Below the pieces are notes generated by a model. It was given only the letters and a program-made list of their open reading frames with translations. It was not told the origin of the DNA and made no database searches. This document shows positions 16,357 through 24,954 of a stretch of 64,000 bases of DNA, piece by piece (the first letter of the stretch is position 1; the number at the start of each line of letters is the position of its first letter). Position numbers and translations under genes: made by a program. This DNA comes from Streptomyces fuscichromogenes (GTDB lineage Bacteria; Actinomycetota; Actinomycetes; Streptomycetales; Streptomycetaceae): contig NZ_BMML01000002.1 in the NCBI RefSeq assembly GCF_014645815.1, positions 573,924-637,923 of the forward strand, given 5' to 3'.

Positions 16357-17094
16357 TCAGAGCAGGCCGAGGTCGTCGAGCTCCTGGTAGAGGTCGGAGC
16401 GGGGGGAGCCCGGGAGGGTCCGCGGAGCGCCGTCGGTCGTGGCCGCAGCGGTGCCGCCGGTGACGCCGGCGGCGGTGCCCGGCCGCGCGCGCCGGTCCCG
16501 CAGGAGCCACGCTCCGACCAGGCCCCCCAGCAGCCCGCCCAGATGGCCCAGCCAGCTCACCCCCGGTGTGCCGGGCACGGCCACGGTGAGGAGGTAGGCG
16601 AAGGACGCGCCCATGACGATCCCGACCAGCGTGTCGATCAGGTGCCGGTCGAAGAGTCCCCGCACGACCACGTAGCCGAAGTATCCGAAGATCAGGCCGC
16701 TGGCGCCGACCGTCGCCACGTCGTCGCGCTCGAAGAACCAGACCACCAGGCCGCTGCTCAGCGCGATCAGCAGGGTCAGTCCGAGGAACCGCAGCACGCC
16801 CCGGTAGGCGGCGAGGAATCCGAAGACGAACAGCGGGCCCGAGTTGCTCTCGATGTGCGCCCAGCTCCAGTGCAGCAGCGGCGCGGCCAGGACGTCGGGC
16901 AGGGTGGCGACGTCGCCGGAGACCACCGCGTAGTCCCGCGAGAGGGCGTAGTGGTCGGCCCAGTTGGCGAGCTGCACGAGCCAGACGACCGCGAGCAGGC
17001 CGAACATCACGAAGAACGCCTTCCGCGCCTCCGCGATCATCTGCTCGGGACTCGCCGGTGCCAGACCGGCCCGGATCCTGTGCGGCGCGTCCAT
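16357..17094 (-). CDS. Rhomboid-family intramembrane serine protease
   Basis: 245 residues from ATG 17094, preceded by GAGGGGGAG. It cleaves transmembrane segments inside the lipid bilayer. The catalytic dyad is visible as Ser132 in GASGLIFGYFGY (the GxSG motif, residues 130-133) and His184 in SWLGHLGGLLGG. The family His/Asn pair is seen in HWSWAHIESN. About six hydrophobic helices are present, and the C-terminal tail is disordered and Ala/Gly/Thr-rich. A longer open frame extends upstream, but nothing coding-like is found there. It is monocistronic, convergent with the small acidic ORF and divergent from the FMN oxidase. The substrate is unknown. Confidence 0.93.
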   Translation of the reverse strand: MDAPHRIRAGLAPASPEQMIAEARKAFFVMFGLLAVVWLVQLANWADHYALSRDYAVVSGDVATLPDVLAAPLLHWSWAHIESNSGPLFVFGFLAAYRGVLRFLGLTLLIALSSGLVVWFFERDDVATVGASGLIFGYFGYVVVRGLFDRHLIDTLVGIVMGASFAYLLTVAVPGTPGVSWLGHLGGLLGGLVGAWLLRDRRARPGTAAGVTGGTAAATTDGAPRTLPGSPRSDLYQELDDLGLL

Positions 17095-17349
17095 GGCAGG
17101 CTCCCCCTCGAACGGATGTCGCTTCCCCACCACGGCGCACTCTACGGCAGCCCGGGAGGCGGCCCAGGGGCTTGTCCCGGCGCGGGGTGACGACCCGGTC
17201 CGCGGTGCCGGGGCTCGGGGCGGGTATCCTGCGTCCGCCTTCGTACGAGCCGGCACCCTGCGTCCCGAAGCCGGTGTACGCCACTCTCCCCCTGGTGTAC
17301 TTCGAGGGGCCCGTACCCCGCGGGCGCAGTCGTGAGGAAGGGCCGGGTC

Positions 17350-18510
17350 ATGGCGTTCGCCGACTACCAGAACGAGATCTACCTCGACGGGCTCGGCGGA
17401 GTGGTGCCGCGCTTCCCGATGTCGTACGACGATCTGGAGCCGCTGGCCCAGGCCGCGATGGCCCCTTCGGTGCGCTCGTACGTCGCGGGCGGTGCAGGCG
17501 ACGAGCGGACGCAGCGGGCCAATGTCAGCGCGTTCGAGCACTGGGGGCTGGTGCCGCGCATGCTGGTGGGCGCCACGCGACGGGACCTGTCCGTCGACCT
17601 GTTCGGACTGCGGCTGCCCTCGCCGCTGTTCATGGCGCCGGTCGGGGTGATCGGGCTGTGCGCGCAGGACGGTCACGGTGACCTCGCCGTCGCGCGGGCC
17701 GCCGCCCGTACCGGCGTACCGATGGTCGCCTCCACGCTGACCGTCGACCCGCTGGAGCAGGTGGCCGGCGAGTTCGGCGACACGCCCGGCTTCTTCCAGC
17801 TCTACACCCCCACCGACCGCGAACTGGCCGAGAGCCTGGTGCACCGGGCCGAGAGGGCCGGGTTCAAGGGGATCGTGGTCACCCTGGACACCTGGATCAC
17901 CGGCTGGCGGCCGCGCGACCTGAGCGTCAGCAACTTCCCGCAGCTGCGCGGGAACTGCCTGGCCAACTACACCAGCGACCCGGTCTTCCGGGCCCGTCTC
18001 GGCAAGAACCCGCAGGACGACCCGCAGGCCGTCGTCGCGCTCTGGGCGGGGATCTTCGGCAACCCGCTCACCTGGGACGACCTGCCCTGGCTGCGGTCGC
18101 TCACCGACCTGCCGCTGATCCTCAAGGGCGTCTGCCACCCCGAGGACGTCCGGCGCGCCAGGGACGCCGGCGTGGACGGCGTCTACTGCTCCAACCACGG
18201 CGGCCGCCAGGCCAACGGCGGCCTGCCCGCCCTCGACGCGCTGCCGGGGGTGGTCGAGGCCGCCGACGGCCTGCCCGTCCTGTTCGACTCCGGTGTCCGG
18301 ACGGGCGCCGACATCGTCAAGGCGGTCGCACTGGGCGCCACCGCCGTGGGCGTCGGCCGTCCCTACGCGTACGGCCTCGCCCACGGCGGTGAACCCGGAC
18401 TCGTCCACGTCCTGCGGGCGCTGCTCGCCGAGACCGACCTGATCATGGCCGTGGACGGCTACCCGACGCTCGCCGACCTCACCCCGGAGGCGCTGCGCCG
18501 GGTGCTGTGA
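17350..18510 (+). CDS. FMN-dependent alpha-hydroxy-acid oxidase (lactate 2-monooxygenase-like)
   Basis: 386 residues from ATG 17350, with GAGGAAGGG eight bases upstream. The TIM barrel carries the FMN signatures: [15 protein letters not shown] near the N-terminus, the conserved [24 protein letters not shown], cited here as the strand around residue 95, and the catalytic His plus Arg in [32 protein letters not shown] and [12 protein letters not shown] bind the FMN phosphate. Features such as the extra N-terminal helix and [14 protein letters not shown] resemble lactate 2-monooxygenases more than glycolate oxidases. It would oxidise a 2-hydroxy acid in the cytoplasm. It precedes a tetR-YCII gene pair and may belong with it. 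Confidence 0.92.
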   Translation: MAFADYQNEIYLDGLGGVVPRFPMSYDDLEPLAQAAMAPSVRSYVAGGAGDERTQRANVSAFEHWGLVPRMLVGATRRDLSVDLFGLRLPSPLFMAPVGVIGLCAQDGHGDLAVARAAARTGVPMVASTLTVDPLEQVAGEFGDTPGFFQLYTPTDRELAESLVHRAERAGFKGIVVTLDTWITGWRPRDLSVSNFPQLRGNCLANYTSDPVFRARLGKNPQDDPQAVVALWAGIFGNPLTWDDLPWLRSLTDLPLILKGVCHPEDVRRARDAGVDGVYCSNHGGRQANGGLPALDALPGVVEAADGLPVLFDSGVRTGADIVKAVALGATAVGVGRPYAYGLAHGGEPGLVHVLRALLAETDLIMAVDGYPTLADLTPEALRRVL

Positions 18511-18545
18511 CCAGCCCGGTCGTGCCGTGACCAGCCCGGTCGTGC
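18507..18545 (+). repeat. Two 19-bp direct repeats at the oxidase stop codon
   Basis: GTGACCAGCCCGGTCGTGC occurs twice with a 20-base period, the first copy containing the TGA stop of the oxidase gene. This is probably slippage duplication. It could also be a regulatory site for the following tetR gene. Confidence 0.7.
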
Positions 18546-18647
18546 TGTCGGCCGGTGCCGGCCGGGACTCGGCGGAGTCTCGTCGGCCTCTCGGCTGAAC
18601 AGGATCGACAGAGCATGTACAGCACGCCCGGTCGGTATGGTGCGCAC

Positions 18648-19220
18648 ATGACCGCGACCCGAGGGGACGGCCGGCGCCGTGAGCAGGTGCTCGCGGCGGC
18701 GCTGACCGTCTTCGCCACGTTCGGCTACCGCAAGACGTCGATGGACGCGGTGGCCCGGGCCGCCGACATCTCGCGCCCCGGCCTGTACTTCCTCTTCTCC
18801 GGCAAGGAGGAGCTGTTCCGCGAGACCGTGCGGCAGGAACTGGACCGGGCGCTGGCGGACGTCCGCACCGCACTGGCGTCGCCCGACACGGACCTCGGCA
18901 CCCGCCTGGTGGCCGCGCTCGACGCGAACCTGGGCCGCTACGTCGGCACCCACCTCAACGAGGGCGTCGACGAACTGCTGGAGCACGGGACCGCGCAGCT
19001 CCACGACATGTACGACGACCACCGCAACGCCTTCCTCGGCACCCTGGCGGCGGCCATCGCGGACTCCGCCCCCACCCGCCCGGCGGCCGGCGGGGTCACC
19101 CCCCGCCAGATCGCCGAGGTCCTCCAGGCGGCGGGCGAGGGCTGGAAACACCGCGTCACCGACCGCGCGGACTTCAAGAACAGGCTGCACGTGGCGGTCG
19201 ACGTGGCGTTGCGGCCGTAG
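18648..19220 (+). CDS. TetR-family transcriptional regulator
   Basis: 190 residues from ATG 18648. The N-terminal helix-turn-helix (about 8-55) reads REQVLAAALTVFATFGYRKT, then MDAVARAADISRPGLYFLFSG and KEELFRETV, a textbook TetR domain. The C-terminal helices form a ligand pocket that cannot be assigned. Upstream starts at 18555 and 18618 are in frame. However, the sequence GGTATGGTG just before 18648 looks like a -10 region, so the transcript may be leaderless or nearly so. The stop is followed nine bases later by the YCII-like gene with a strong ribosome binding site, so the two form an operon. Confidence 0.92.
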   Translation: MTATRGDGRRREQVLAAALTVFATFGYRKTSMDAVARAADISRPGLYFLFSGKEELFRETVRQELDRALADVRTALASPDTDLGTRLVAALDANLGRYVGTHLNEGVDELLEHGTAQLHDMYDDHRNAFLGTLAAAIADSAPTRPAAGGVTPRQIAEVLQAAGEGWKHRVTDRADFKNRLHVAVDVALRP

Positions 19221-19229
19221 GAGGTCTTC

Positions 19230-19796
19230 ATGGAGTTCTTCTGTTATCACCGTGACCGGGCCGGCTCCGAGGTGCTGCGGGCGGAGTCGGTGGAGCGGCA
19301 CTGGGCCTACATGGACGGGTACGAGGACGAGCTGATCGGCCGGGGGCCGACGTTCGAGGCGGGCGGGGAGGCGGCCACCGGGAGCGTGCACATCGTCGAC
19401 CTGCCCGGCCCCGCCGCTGCGCGGGCGTTCGCCTTCGACGAGCCGAACTACCAGGCGGGTGTGTACCGGGACGTGCTGCTGCGGCGGTGGCGCAATCTGC
19501 TCGGGCGCACCATGTGGGAGTTCCCCGGCGGCCGAAGCGGCGGCAACCGCTACCTGGTGCTCGGTCTGGGGCCGGTGCGAGCGGCCGACGGTGCCGTGCA
19601 GCCCGGCCTGCCGCCCGGCGGCGGCCACGACGACCTGATCGCCTTCGGGCCGCTGCTCTCCGACGACGGCACCACCTGGGTCGGTACGGCGGCGCTGGTC
19701 CGGGCCGCGGACCGGGACCGGGCCACGGACGTTCTGGCGCCGGTCCGGTACGCGCATGTCGAGGCGCACGACTGGGAGTTCGGCGGGCGGCGGTGA
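19230..19796 (+). CDS. YCII-related domain protein
   Basis: 188 residues, with TAGGAGG seven bases before ATG 19230. Residues 1-95 follow the YCII (dimeric alpha-beta barrel) pattern: MEFFCYHRDRAGS, HWAYMDGYEDELIGRGPTF, TGSVHIVDLPGPAAARAFAF then DEPNYQAGVYRDVLLRRW. The His and Asp near residue 30 occupy the putative active-site positions of the family. The second half repeats a similar ferredoxin-like pattern (DDLIAFGPLLSDDGTTWVGT), suggesting an internal duplication. It is co-transcribed with the TetR gene and may be part of the response that gene controls. The catalytic role is unknown. Confidence 0.85.
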   Translation: MEFFCYHRDRAGSEVLRAESVERHWAYMDGYEDELIGRGPTFEAGGEAATGSVHIVDLPGPAAARAFAFDEPNYQAGVYRDVLLRRWRNLLGRTMWEFPGGRSGGNRYLVLGLGPVRAADGAVQPGLPPGGGHDDLIAFGPLLSDDGTTWVGTAALVRAADRDRATDVLAPVRYAHVEAHDWEFGGRR

Positions 19797-19831
19797 CGGG
19801 GTGGGCGCCCGGCGCGGTCGTACCGTCCGTG

Positions 19832-20764
19832 CTAGCCGGCCAGTGACTCGGCCAGTCTGTCGGCGAACTGCGTGACGCGGTCCAGGCGGGGGCCGCCGCG
19901 TGCGATGCGGAAGCCGTGCCTGCGGCCCCAGAACGCCGCCTGGACGGCGTGTAACTGGGCCCAGCGGCGCACGCGTTCGCGGTCGAGCTGGGCGGCCTCG
20001 GCGAAGACGTCCAGGAGGCGGCGGGCCGTCCTCGGCAGGTCGTCGGCCGCCATGAGGTTCAGGGCACGGGACTTGAGGAGCGTGCCGCCGTCGTACGCCG
20101 GGTCTCCCGCGTAGCCCTTCGGGTCGACCGCCAGCCACGGCTCCCGGTCCGCGCGCAGGATGTTGCGGGCGTGCAGGTCGCCGTGGACGAGGGTGTCCGG
20201 CTGGACCCGGCCCAGTTCGCGGGTGGTGGCGAGGGCCGCGTCCAGCGCCCGGGACGGCAGTGCGTGGGACAGGCCGGCGGCGTCCTTCCGCAGCTCCGCC
20301 GCCCACTCGTCGGCGCGGTCCCGGAGCCGGGGCAGGCCGGGCGGGGCCGGGACGGCGAGGCGGTGGTTCAGGCGGCCCGCGACCGCCATCACCGTCTCGT
20401 CGTCGGGCTCCAGCGCCGCCAGGGTCGAGACACGGGCCCGTTCCAGGAGGAGGGCGAAGCGGGCGTCGTCGCGCCGGTGCAGGCGGACCGCGCCCCGCCC
20501 CGCCCACGCCTCGAACGCGTCCGGTTCGTGGACGTTGCCGGGGTGCGGGAAGGACACCTTGACGACGCACAGGCGGGCGGTGGGCCGATGCCGGACGGGG
20601 ACGATCACCCCCACCCCGCCGTGCGTCACCGCGCCGTCGGGTGTGCAGTCCCAGCGCTCCAGCAAGTCCTCCACGATCGACGGGAGTTCCGCGATCCATG
20701 CCGCTCCGCGGTCACCCTCGCGGTCGATCGTGCCCCGCACCAGCGCCTCTGGAATGCCGATCAT
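19832..20764 (-). CDS. Aminoglycoside/hydroxyurea antibiotic kinase-family protein
   Basis: 310 residues. The protein-kinase-like fold of the APH(6)/hydroxyurea phosphotransferase family is seen in the lysine strand CVVKVSFPHPGN, the Brenner motif LVHGDLHARNIL (catalytic Asp), and the metal-binding WLAVDPKGYAGDPAYDGGTL. These enzymes phosphorylate aminoglycosides such as streptomycin, but many chromosomal Streptomyces homologues have unknown small-molecule substrates. It stands alone, convergent with the YCII gene and in the same direction as nirBD behind it. Resistance cannot be inferred from sequence alone. Confidence 0.9.
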   Translation of the reverse strand: MIGIPEALVRGTIDREGDRGAAWIAELPSIVEDLLERWDCTPDGAVTHGGVGVIVPVRHRPTARLCVVKVSFPHPGNVHEPDAFEAWAGRGAVRLHRRDDARFALLLERARVSTLAALEPDDETVMAVAGRLNHRLAVPAPPGLPRLRDRADEWAAELRKDAAGLSHALPSRALDAALATTRELGRVQPDTLVHGDLHARNILRADREPWLAVDPKGYAGDPAYDGGTLLKSRALNLMAADDLPRTARRLLDVFAEAAQLDRERVRRWAQLHAVQAAFWGRRHGFRIARGGPRLDRVTQFADRLAESLAG

Positions 20765-20814
20765 CCCGGCACCCTACCGGCACCCCACGCGTCCGGCCGG
20801 GGCCCTTGGGCGGG

Positions 20815-21165
20815 TCAGGCCGTCCGGACCTCGTACGTCGTCACCCGTACCGTCTCGTCGTCCAGGCACTCGCCGGTCTCCAGGTCGAAGCGCTGCTTCA
20901 GGAGCGGGGAGGCCACGAACGGGCGGCCCTGATGGGTGCCGGTCAGACCGCGGGAGAGGACGGCCGCGCCGCCGAACGGGTCGCGGTTGTCGATGGCGTA
21001 GAGGCGGTCGGTGCGGTCGCGGAAGACGGCGACCTGGCCGCCGTCCGGGAGCAGTACGGCCACGCCCCGGCCGGGGGTCAGCAGGTTCAGGTCACAGGCC
21101 GTGAACCAGCTGTCCGCCAGCTGGAGCTGGACCTTCAGGTCGGTGGTCTCGGGTGCCAGGGTCAT
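20815..21165 (-). CDS. nirD: Nitrite reductase (NADH) small subunit
   Basis: 116 residues from ATG 21165, which overlaps the nirB stop as ATGA, so the two are translationally coupled. The sequence has the Rieske-like fold of NirD: GRGVAVLLPDGGQVAVFRDR, LYAIDNRDPFGGAAVLSRGL, FVASPLLKQRFDLETGECLDD. It lacks the Cys/His ligands of true Rieske proteins, as expected for NirD. It forms the cytoplasmic assimilatory nitrite reductase with NirB, reducing nitrite to ammonium. The open frame continues upstream inside nirB, but only as antisense-free overlap without a better start. Confidence 0.95.
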   Translation of the reverse strand: MTLAPETTDLKVQLQLADSWFTACDLNLLTPGRGVAVLLPDGGQVAVFRDRTDRLYAIDNRDPFGGAAVLSRGLTGTHQGRPFVASPLLKQRFDLETGECLDDETVRVTTYEVRTA

Positions 21166-23771
21166 CGCTGGGCGCTTCCTTCCAGAAGGTCTTCGGCGGG
21201 ACGCATGCCGATGGACAGCAGCGGCAGGTCGGGCTTCATCTGGTCGCGCTCCGGGACGAAGCCGACGACCGGGTCGGGGGTGTCGGGGGCATTGACGAAG
21301 GACACGAAACGGGCCAGCTTGTCGGGGTTGTTGATGGTGGTCGCCCACTCGTCGGCGTAGCCGGCCACGTGTGCCGCCATCAGCGACTCCAGCTCCTCGC
21401 AGATGCCCAGGGAGTCCTCGACCACCACGTCACGGACGTGGTCCAGGCCGCCCGGGATCCGCTCCAGCCAGGTCGACGTGCGCTCCAGGCGGTCGGCCGT
21501 ACGGATGTAGAACATCAGGAAACGGTCGATCAGACGGACCAGTTCGGTGTCGGAGAGATCCTGGGCGAGCAGGTCCGCGTGGCGCGGGGTCGCGCCGCCG
21601 TTGCCGCCGACGTACAGGTTCCAGCCGGCCGCGGTGGCGATGACGCCGAAGTCCTTCGACTGGGCCTCCGCGCACTCGCGGGCGCAGCCCGACACCGCCG
21701 ACTTGAGTTTGTGGGGGGAGCGCAGGCCCCGGTAGCGCAGCTCCAGGTCGATCGCCATCCGGACCGAGTCCTGGACGCCGTACCGGCACCAGGTCGAGCC
21801 CACACAGGACTTGACGGTCCGCAGGGCCTTTCCGTAGGCGTGCCCGGACTCGAAGCCGGCGTCCACCAAGCGCATCCAGATCAAGGGGAGTTGCTCGACC
21901 CGCGCGCCGAACATGTCGATCCGCTGACCGCCGGTGATCTTCGTGTAGAGGCCGAAGTCGCGGGCGATCTCACCGATCGTGATCAGGCCCTCGGGGGTGA
22001 TCTCACCGCCGGGGATGCGCGGGACGACCGAGTACGAGCCGTTCTTCTGGAGGTTGGCGAGGAAGTGGTCGTTGCTGTCCTGGAGCGCCGCCTGTTCGCC
22101 GTCCAGGACGTAGCCGCTCGCGCCGATCGTCGGAGCCAGGGACGCGATGACCGACGCCACCGCCGGCTTGCAGACCTCGCAGCCGTCGCCGCCCCGGGCG
22201 CCCTCCCGGCCGTAACGGTCGAGCAGGTCCCGGTAGGTGTTGACGCGCAGCGCGAGGACGATCTCGTAGAGCTCCTCGCGGGTCTGCGCGAAGCAGCCGC
22301 ACAGCCCCTTGTCGACCTCGACCCCGGACGCCTCCAGCTCCGCCGTGACCAGCTGCCCGAGCACCTTCACGCAACTCCCGCAGCCGGTACCGGCCTTGGT
22401 GCACTTCTTCACCTCCGGCACGGTGGTGCAGGAGTGCTCGGTCACCGCGCCGCGGATGGTGCCCTTGCTGACGTTGTGGCAGGAGCAGATGACCGCCTCG
22501 TCGGGGAGGGCGGACGGGCCGAGCTGGGCACCGCCGCTCGCGCCGGCCGGCAGCACCAGCGACTCGGGGGAGACCGGCGGCACCGAACCGGTGAAGGCCT
22601 TCAGCGTGCCGTACGCGTCCGCGTCGCCGACCAGGACGCCGCCGAGCAGGGTGCCGTCCCGGCCGATGACCAGCTTCTTGTACAGGCCCGAACGGGCGTC
22701 GGAGTAGACGACGTCCAGGCAGTCCTCGGCGGTGCCGTGCGCGTCTCCGAAGGAGGCCACGTCCACGCCGAGCAGCTTCAGCTTGGTGGACAGGTCGGCG
22801 CCGGTGAAGGCGGCCTCGTCGGAGGCGATCGTCGCCGCGGCCGTCTCGGCCTGCTCGTAGCCCGGCGCCACCAGGCCGTACACCCGGCCGTCCGCGGCCA
22901 GCGCGCACTCGCCGATCGCGAACACGTGCGGGTCGGCGACGGTACGGCACTGCTCGTCGACCGTGATGCCACCGCGCTCGCCGACCGTCAGACCGCAGTC
23001 CCGGGCGAGCTGGTCCCTGGGCCGCACGCCGGCGCTGAACACCACCATGTCGGTGGCGAGTTCGGAACCGTCGGACAGCTTCATGCCCGTCACGGCGCCT
23101 TCGGAGTCGACCACGATCTCCTGCGTGCCGACGCCCGTGTGGACGGTCAGGCCCATCTCCTCGATGGTGCGCAGCAGGGCCGCGCCGCCCCCCTCGTCCA
23201 CCTGCACCGGCATCAGCCTCGGCGCGAACTCCACGATGTGGGAGGTGAGTCCGAGCCCCTTCAGCGCGCCGGCCGCCTCCAGCCCCAGCAGCCCGCCGCC
23301 GACCACCGCGCCCACGGTCGCCCCCGACCTCGCGTACTCCTCGATCGCGAGCAGGTCGTCGATCGTGCGGTAGACGAAGCAGCCGGTCGCGTCCTTGTGC
23401 GGGACCGGAGGCACGAACGGGTAGGAGCCGGTGGCGAGTACGAGCGTGTCGTACGCGAAGGCCCTTCCGGAGCGTGCCGTCACCGTCCGCGCCGCACGGT
23501 CGATCGTCTCCGCCGGGTCGCCGACGTACAGCTCGATGCCGTGGGCGGCGATGAACTCCATGTCGGTCAGGGAGAGTTCGTCGGCCGTCCGGCCCGAGAA
23601 GTACGAGGTGAGGGCGACCCGGTCGTATGCGGGGCGCGGCTCCTCGCACAGTACGACCACGCGGTGCGTGGCGGTCAGGCCGCGTTCGGCGAGCGCCTCC
23701 AGGAAGCGCTGGCCGACCATGCCGTGACCGACGAGCACGAGCGTGGGGGTGGCCCCGGGGGTGGCGGTCAT
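21162..23771 (-). CDS. nirB: Nitrite reductase (NADH) large subunit
   Basis: 869 residues, full length. The N-terminal FAD/NAD(P)H domains start at TLVLVGHGMVGQRFLEAL and include GGGLLGLEAAGALKGLGL. Two BFD-like [2Fe-2S] regions follow, with CSCHNVSKGTIRGAV and TKAGTGCGSCVK, then CGCFAQTREE and GDGCEVCKP. The C-terminal sulfite/nitrite reductase domains hold the siroheme-4Fe4S cysteines in KSCVGSTWCRYGVQDS and SGCARECAEAQSKDFG. GGCTCC-type spacing places GGAGG before ATG 23771, inside the end of a coupled 58-codon ORF. A GlnR box lies about 200 bases upstream. It reduces nitrite to ammonium in nitrogen assimilation. Confidence 0.97.
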   Translation of the reverse strand: MTATPGATPTLVLVGHGMVGQRFLEALAERGLTATHRVVVLCEEPRPAYDRVALTSYFSGRTADELSLTDMEFIAAHGIELYVGDPAETIDRAARTVTARSGRAFAYDTLVLATGSYPFVPPVPHKDATGCFVYRTIDDLLAIEEYARSGATVGAVVGGGLLGLEAAGALKGLGLTSHIVEFAPRLMPVQVDEGGGAALLRTIEEMGLTVHTGVGTQEIVVDSEGAVTGMKLSDGSELATDMVVFSAGVRPRDQLARDCGLTVGERGGITVDEQCRTVADPHVFAIGECALAADGRVYGLVAPGYEQAETAAATIASDEAAFTGADLSTKLKLLGVDVASFGDAHGTAEDCLDVVYSDARSGLYKKLVIGRDGTLLGGVLVGDADAYGTLKAFTGSVPPVSPESLVLPAGASGGAQLGPSALPDEAVICSCHNVSKGTIRGAVTEHSCTTVPEVKKCTKAGTGCGSCVKVLGQLVTAELEASGVEVDKGLCGCFAQTREELYEIVLALRVNTYRDLLDRYGREGARGGDGCEVCKPAVASVIASLAPTIGASGYVLDGEQAALQDSNDHFLANLQKNGSYSVVPRIPGGEITPEGLITIGEIARDFGLYTKITGGQRIDMFGARVEQLPLIWMRLVDAGFESGHAYGKALRTVKSCVGSTWCRYGVQDSVRMAIDLELRYRGLRSPHKLKSAVSGCARECAEAQSKDFGVIATAAGWNLYVGGNGGATPRHADLLAQDLSDTELVRLIDRFLMFYIRTADRLERTSTWLERIPGGLDHVRDVVVEDSLGICEELESLMAAHVAGYADEWATTINNPDKLARFVSFVNAPDTPDPVVGFVPERDQMKPDLPLLSIGMRPAEDLLEGSAQR

Positions 23772-23947
23772 CAGGAGCCTCCATCGTTGGTGAGCAGGCG
23801 GTGCAGGGGGCGGCGGTGCTCCTCGTCGGCGACAGGCGTCCCGGGTGCGTCGCGCGTCACGGGGGTGCCTGGCTCTACGCGCCGCCGGGCGGGACGGGCG
23901 CCCGTGGGGCCTGCGCCGTTCACCGCCACACGCGTATTCGAGGTCAT
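23771..23947 (-). CDS. Small ORF translationally coupled to nirB
   Basis: 58 codons from ATG 23947 to a TGA that overlaps the nirB ATG by one base (TGATG). The peptide starts MTSNTRVAVNGAGPTG and ends HRLLTNDGGS, and the ribosome binding site of nirB lies within its last codons. It sits between the GlnR box and nirB. Third codon positions are GC-rich but not exceptional. No family is recognised. It may be a leader peptide that couples translation to nirB, or a chance ORF in the leader. It is too short for most gene callers. Confidence 0.4.
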   Translation of the reverse strand: MTSNTRVAVNGAGPTGARPARRRVEPGTPVTRDAPGTPVADEEHRRPLHRLLTNDGGS

Positions 23948-23970
23948 GCCCAGGAGCCTGCGCGGCCGAC

Positions 23971-24008
23971 GTTACCCGGCCGCATCACAGCTGTTTCCCG
24001 CGAGGAAC
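23971..24008 (-). promoter_or_regulatory. Four-half-site GlnR box upstream of nirBD
   Basis: On the minus strand the bases read GTTCC-N6-GAAAC-N6-GATGC-N6-GTAAC. Every spacer is exactly six, so the half-sites repeat every 11 bases. This matches the order and spacing of the Streptomyces GlnR consensus gTnAc-N6-GaAAc twice over. The GAAAC site is perfect, GTTCC and GTAAC each have one mismatch, and GATGC is degenerate. nirB is an established GlnR target in S. coelicolor. The match was made by eye. Confidence 0.7.
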
Positions 24009-24162
24009 GCTGCCCTCTTCGGGGGCGGCGGGCGGGTGTGAGGGGTCCGGGGGAGGGACGGCGGGGCCTGTGAGGCGGGGGAAACGCGCGGCGCCGGTGC
24101 GGTGCCGGTGCGGCGACGCGGGGGAGCGGCTGCGCTCACCCTTCTGGACCGTCGGCCGTGGC

Positions 24163-24786
24163 TCAGCGGCTGCCGGTCAGGTGGGCGAAGACGACGACGT
24201 TCCCCTGGTAGCCGGTCGTACGCGAGTAACCGCCGCCGCAGGTGATGACGCGGAGCTCGGGGCGTTTCGCGGCACCGTACACCTTCTCGTCGGGGAAGTC
24301 GCGGGCCTGGTAGACCTCCACCGCGTCGACGCTGAACACGGCGACGCCGCCGTCCCGCCGGTCCACCTCGATGGCCGCGCCGCGTCTGAGGGCGCCGAGG
24401 TCGTAGAAGACGGCGGGGCCCTCGGTGTTGTCGACGTGCCCGGCGACGATGGCGGTGCCGGTCTCGCCGGGGGTGGTGCCGGCCTCGTACCAGCCGGCGA
24501 GGTTCTTCTGCCCGGCGGGCGGGACGTCGAGGCTGCCGGCGGGGGTGAGGGCGAGGCCCATGAGGGGCGCGTTCACCCGGATGGCGGGGATGCGGATCCG
24601 GGTGGGCGGCGAGGGCGGCAGCGCGGGGGCTTCGAGGCGTTCCTCGCCGGGGTCGGGGCGGCCCTCGGCGGCGGACGGCTGGGGCGGCGGGGTGTGCGGT
24701 CCGGCGCCGGGGCCGAGCAGCCATACGCCGGAGCCGAGGGCCACGACGGTGACCGCGGCTATCGCGGTGTCCCCGATCCTGCGCAT
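24163..24786 (-). CDS. Class F sortase
   Basis: 207 residues from ATG 24786, with AGAGGGG upstream. An N-terminal membrane anchor (about residues 7-28) is followed by a Pro-rich linker and the sortase beta barrel. The catalytic residues are visible: His117 in IVAGHVDNTEGPAVF, Cys183 in RVITCGGGYSRTTGYQGN, and Arg189 in the same motif. TCGGGY is characteristic of the short actinobacterial class F sortases. It acts on the outer face of the membrane, attaching secreted proteins to the cell wall. The gene just upstream on the same strand encodes a secreted protein with a C-terminal membrane segment, probably a functional partner. Confidence 0.92.
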   Translation of the reverse strand: MRRIGDTAIAAVTVVALGSGVWLLGPGAGPHTPPPQPSAAEGRPDPGEERLEAPALPPSPPTRIRIPAIRVNAPLMGLALTPAGSLDVPPAGQKNLAGWYEAGTTPGETGTAIVAGHVDNTEGPAVFYDLGALRRGAAIEVDRRDGGVAVFSVDAVEVYQARDFPDEKVYGAAKRPELRVITCGGGYSRTTGYQGNVVVFAHLTGSR

Positions 24787-24954
24787 GTGAACCCCTCTCC
24801 CGGAGGTCGGAGCCTGTGACCAGGGGGTGAGGCGTCGGCGGCGGTGAGAGCCGCCGGCGGACGTGACCCCCTACCCCCTCCGGGCCGCGAGGGGCGTCGG
24901 ACCCGGAGGGGGTGGGATGTGCGGTACCGGCGGACGGACAGCGGAGGGTGTCCG

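Noticed and set aside
21153..24041. 962-codon plus-strand open frame across nirBD
   Set aside because: It is the antisense shadow of nirB and nirD, which carry unmistakable motifs on the minus strand.
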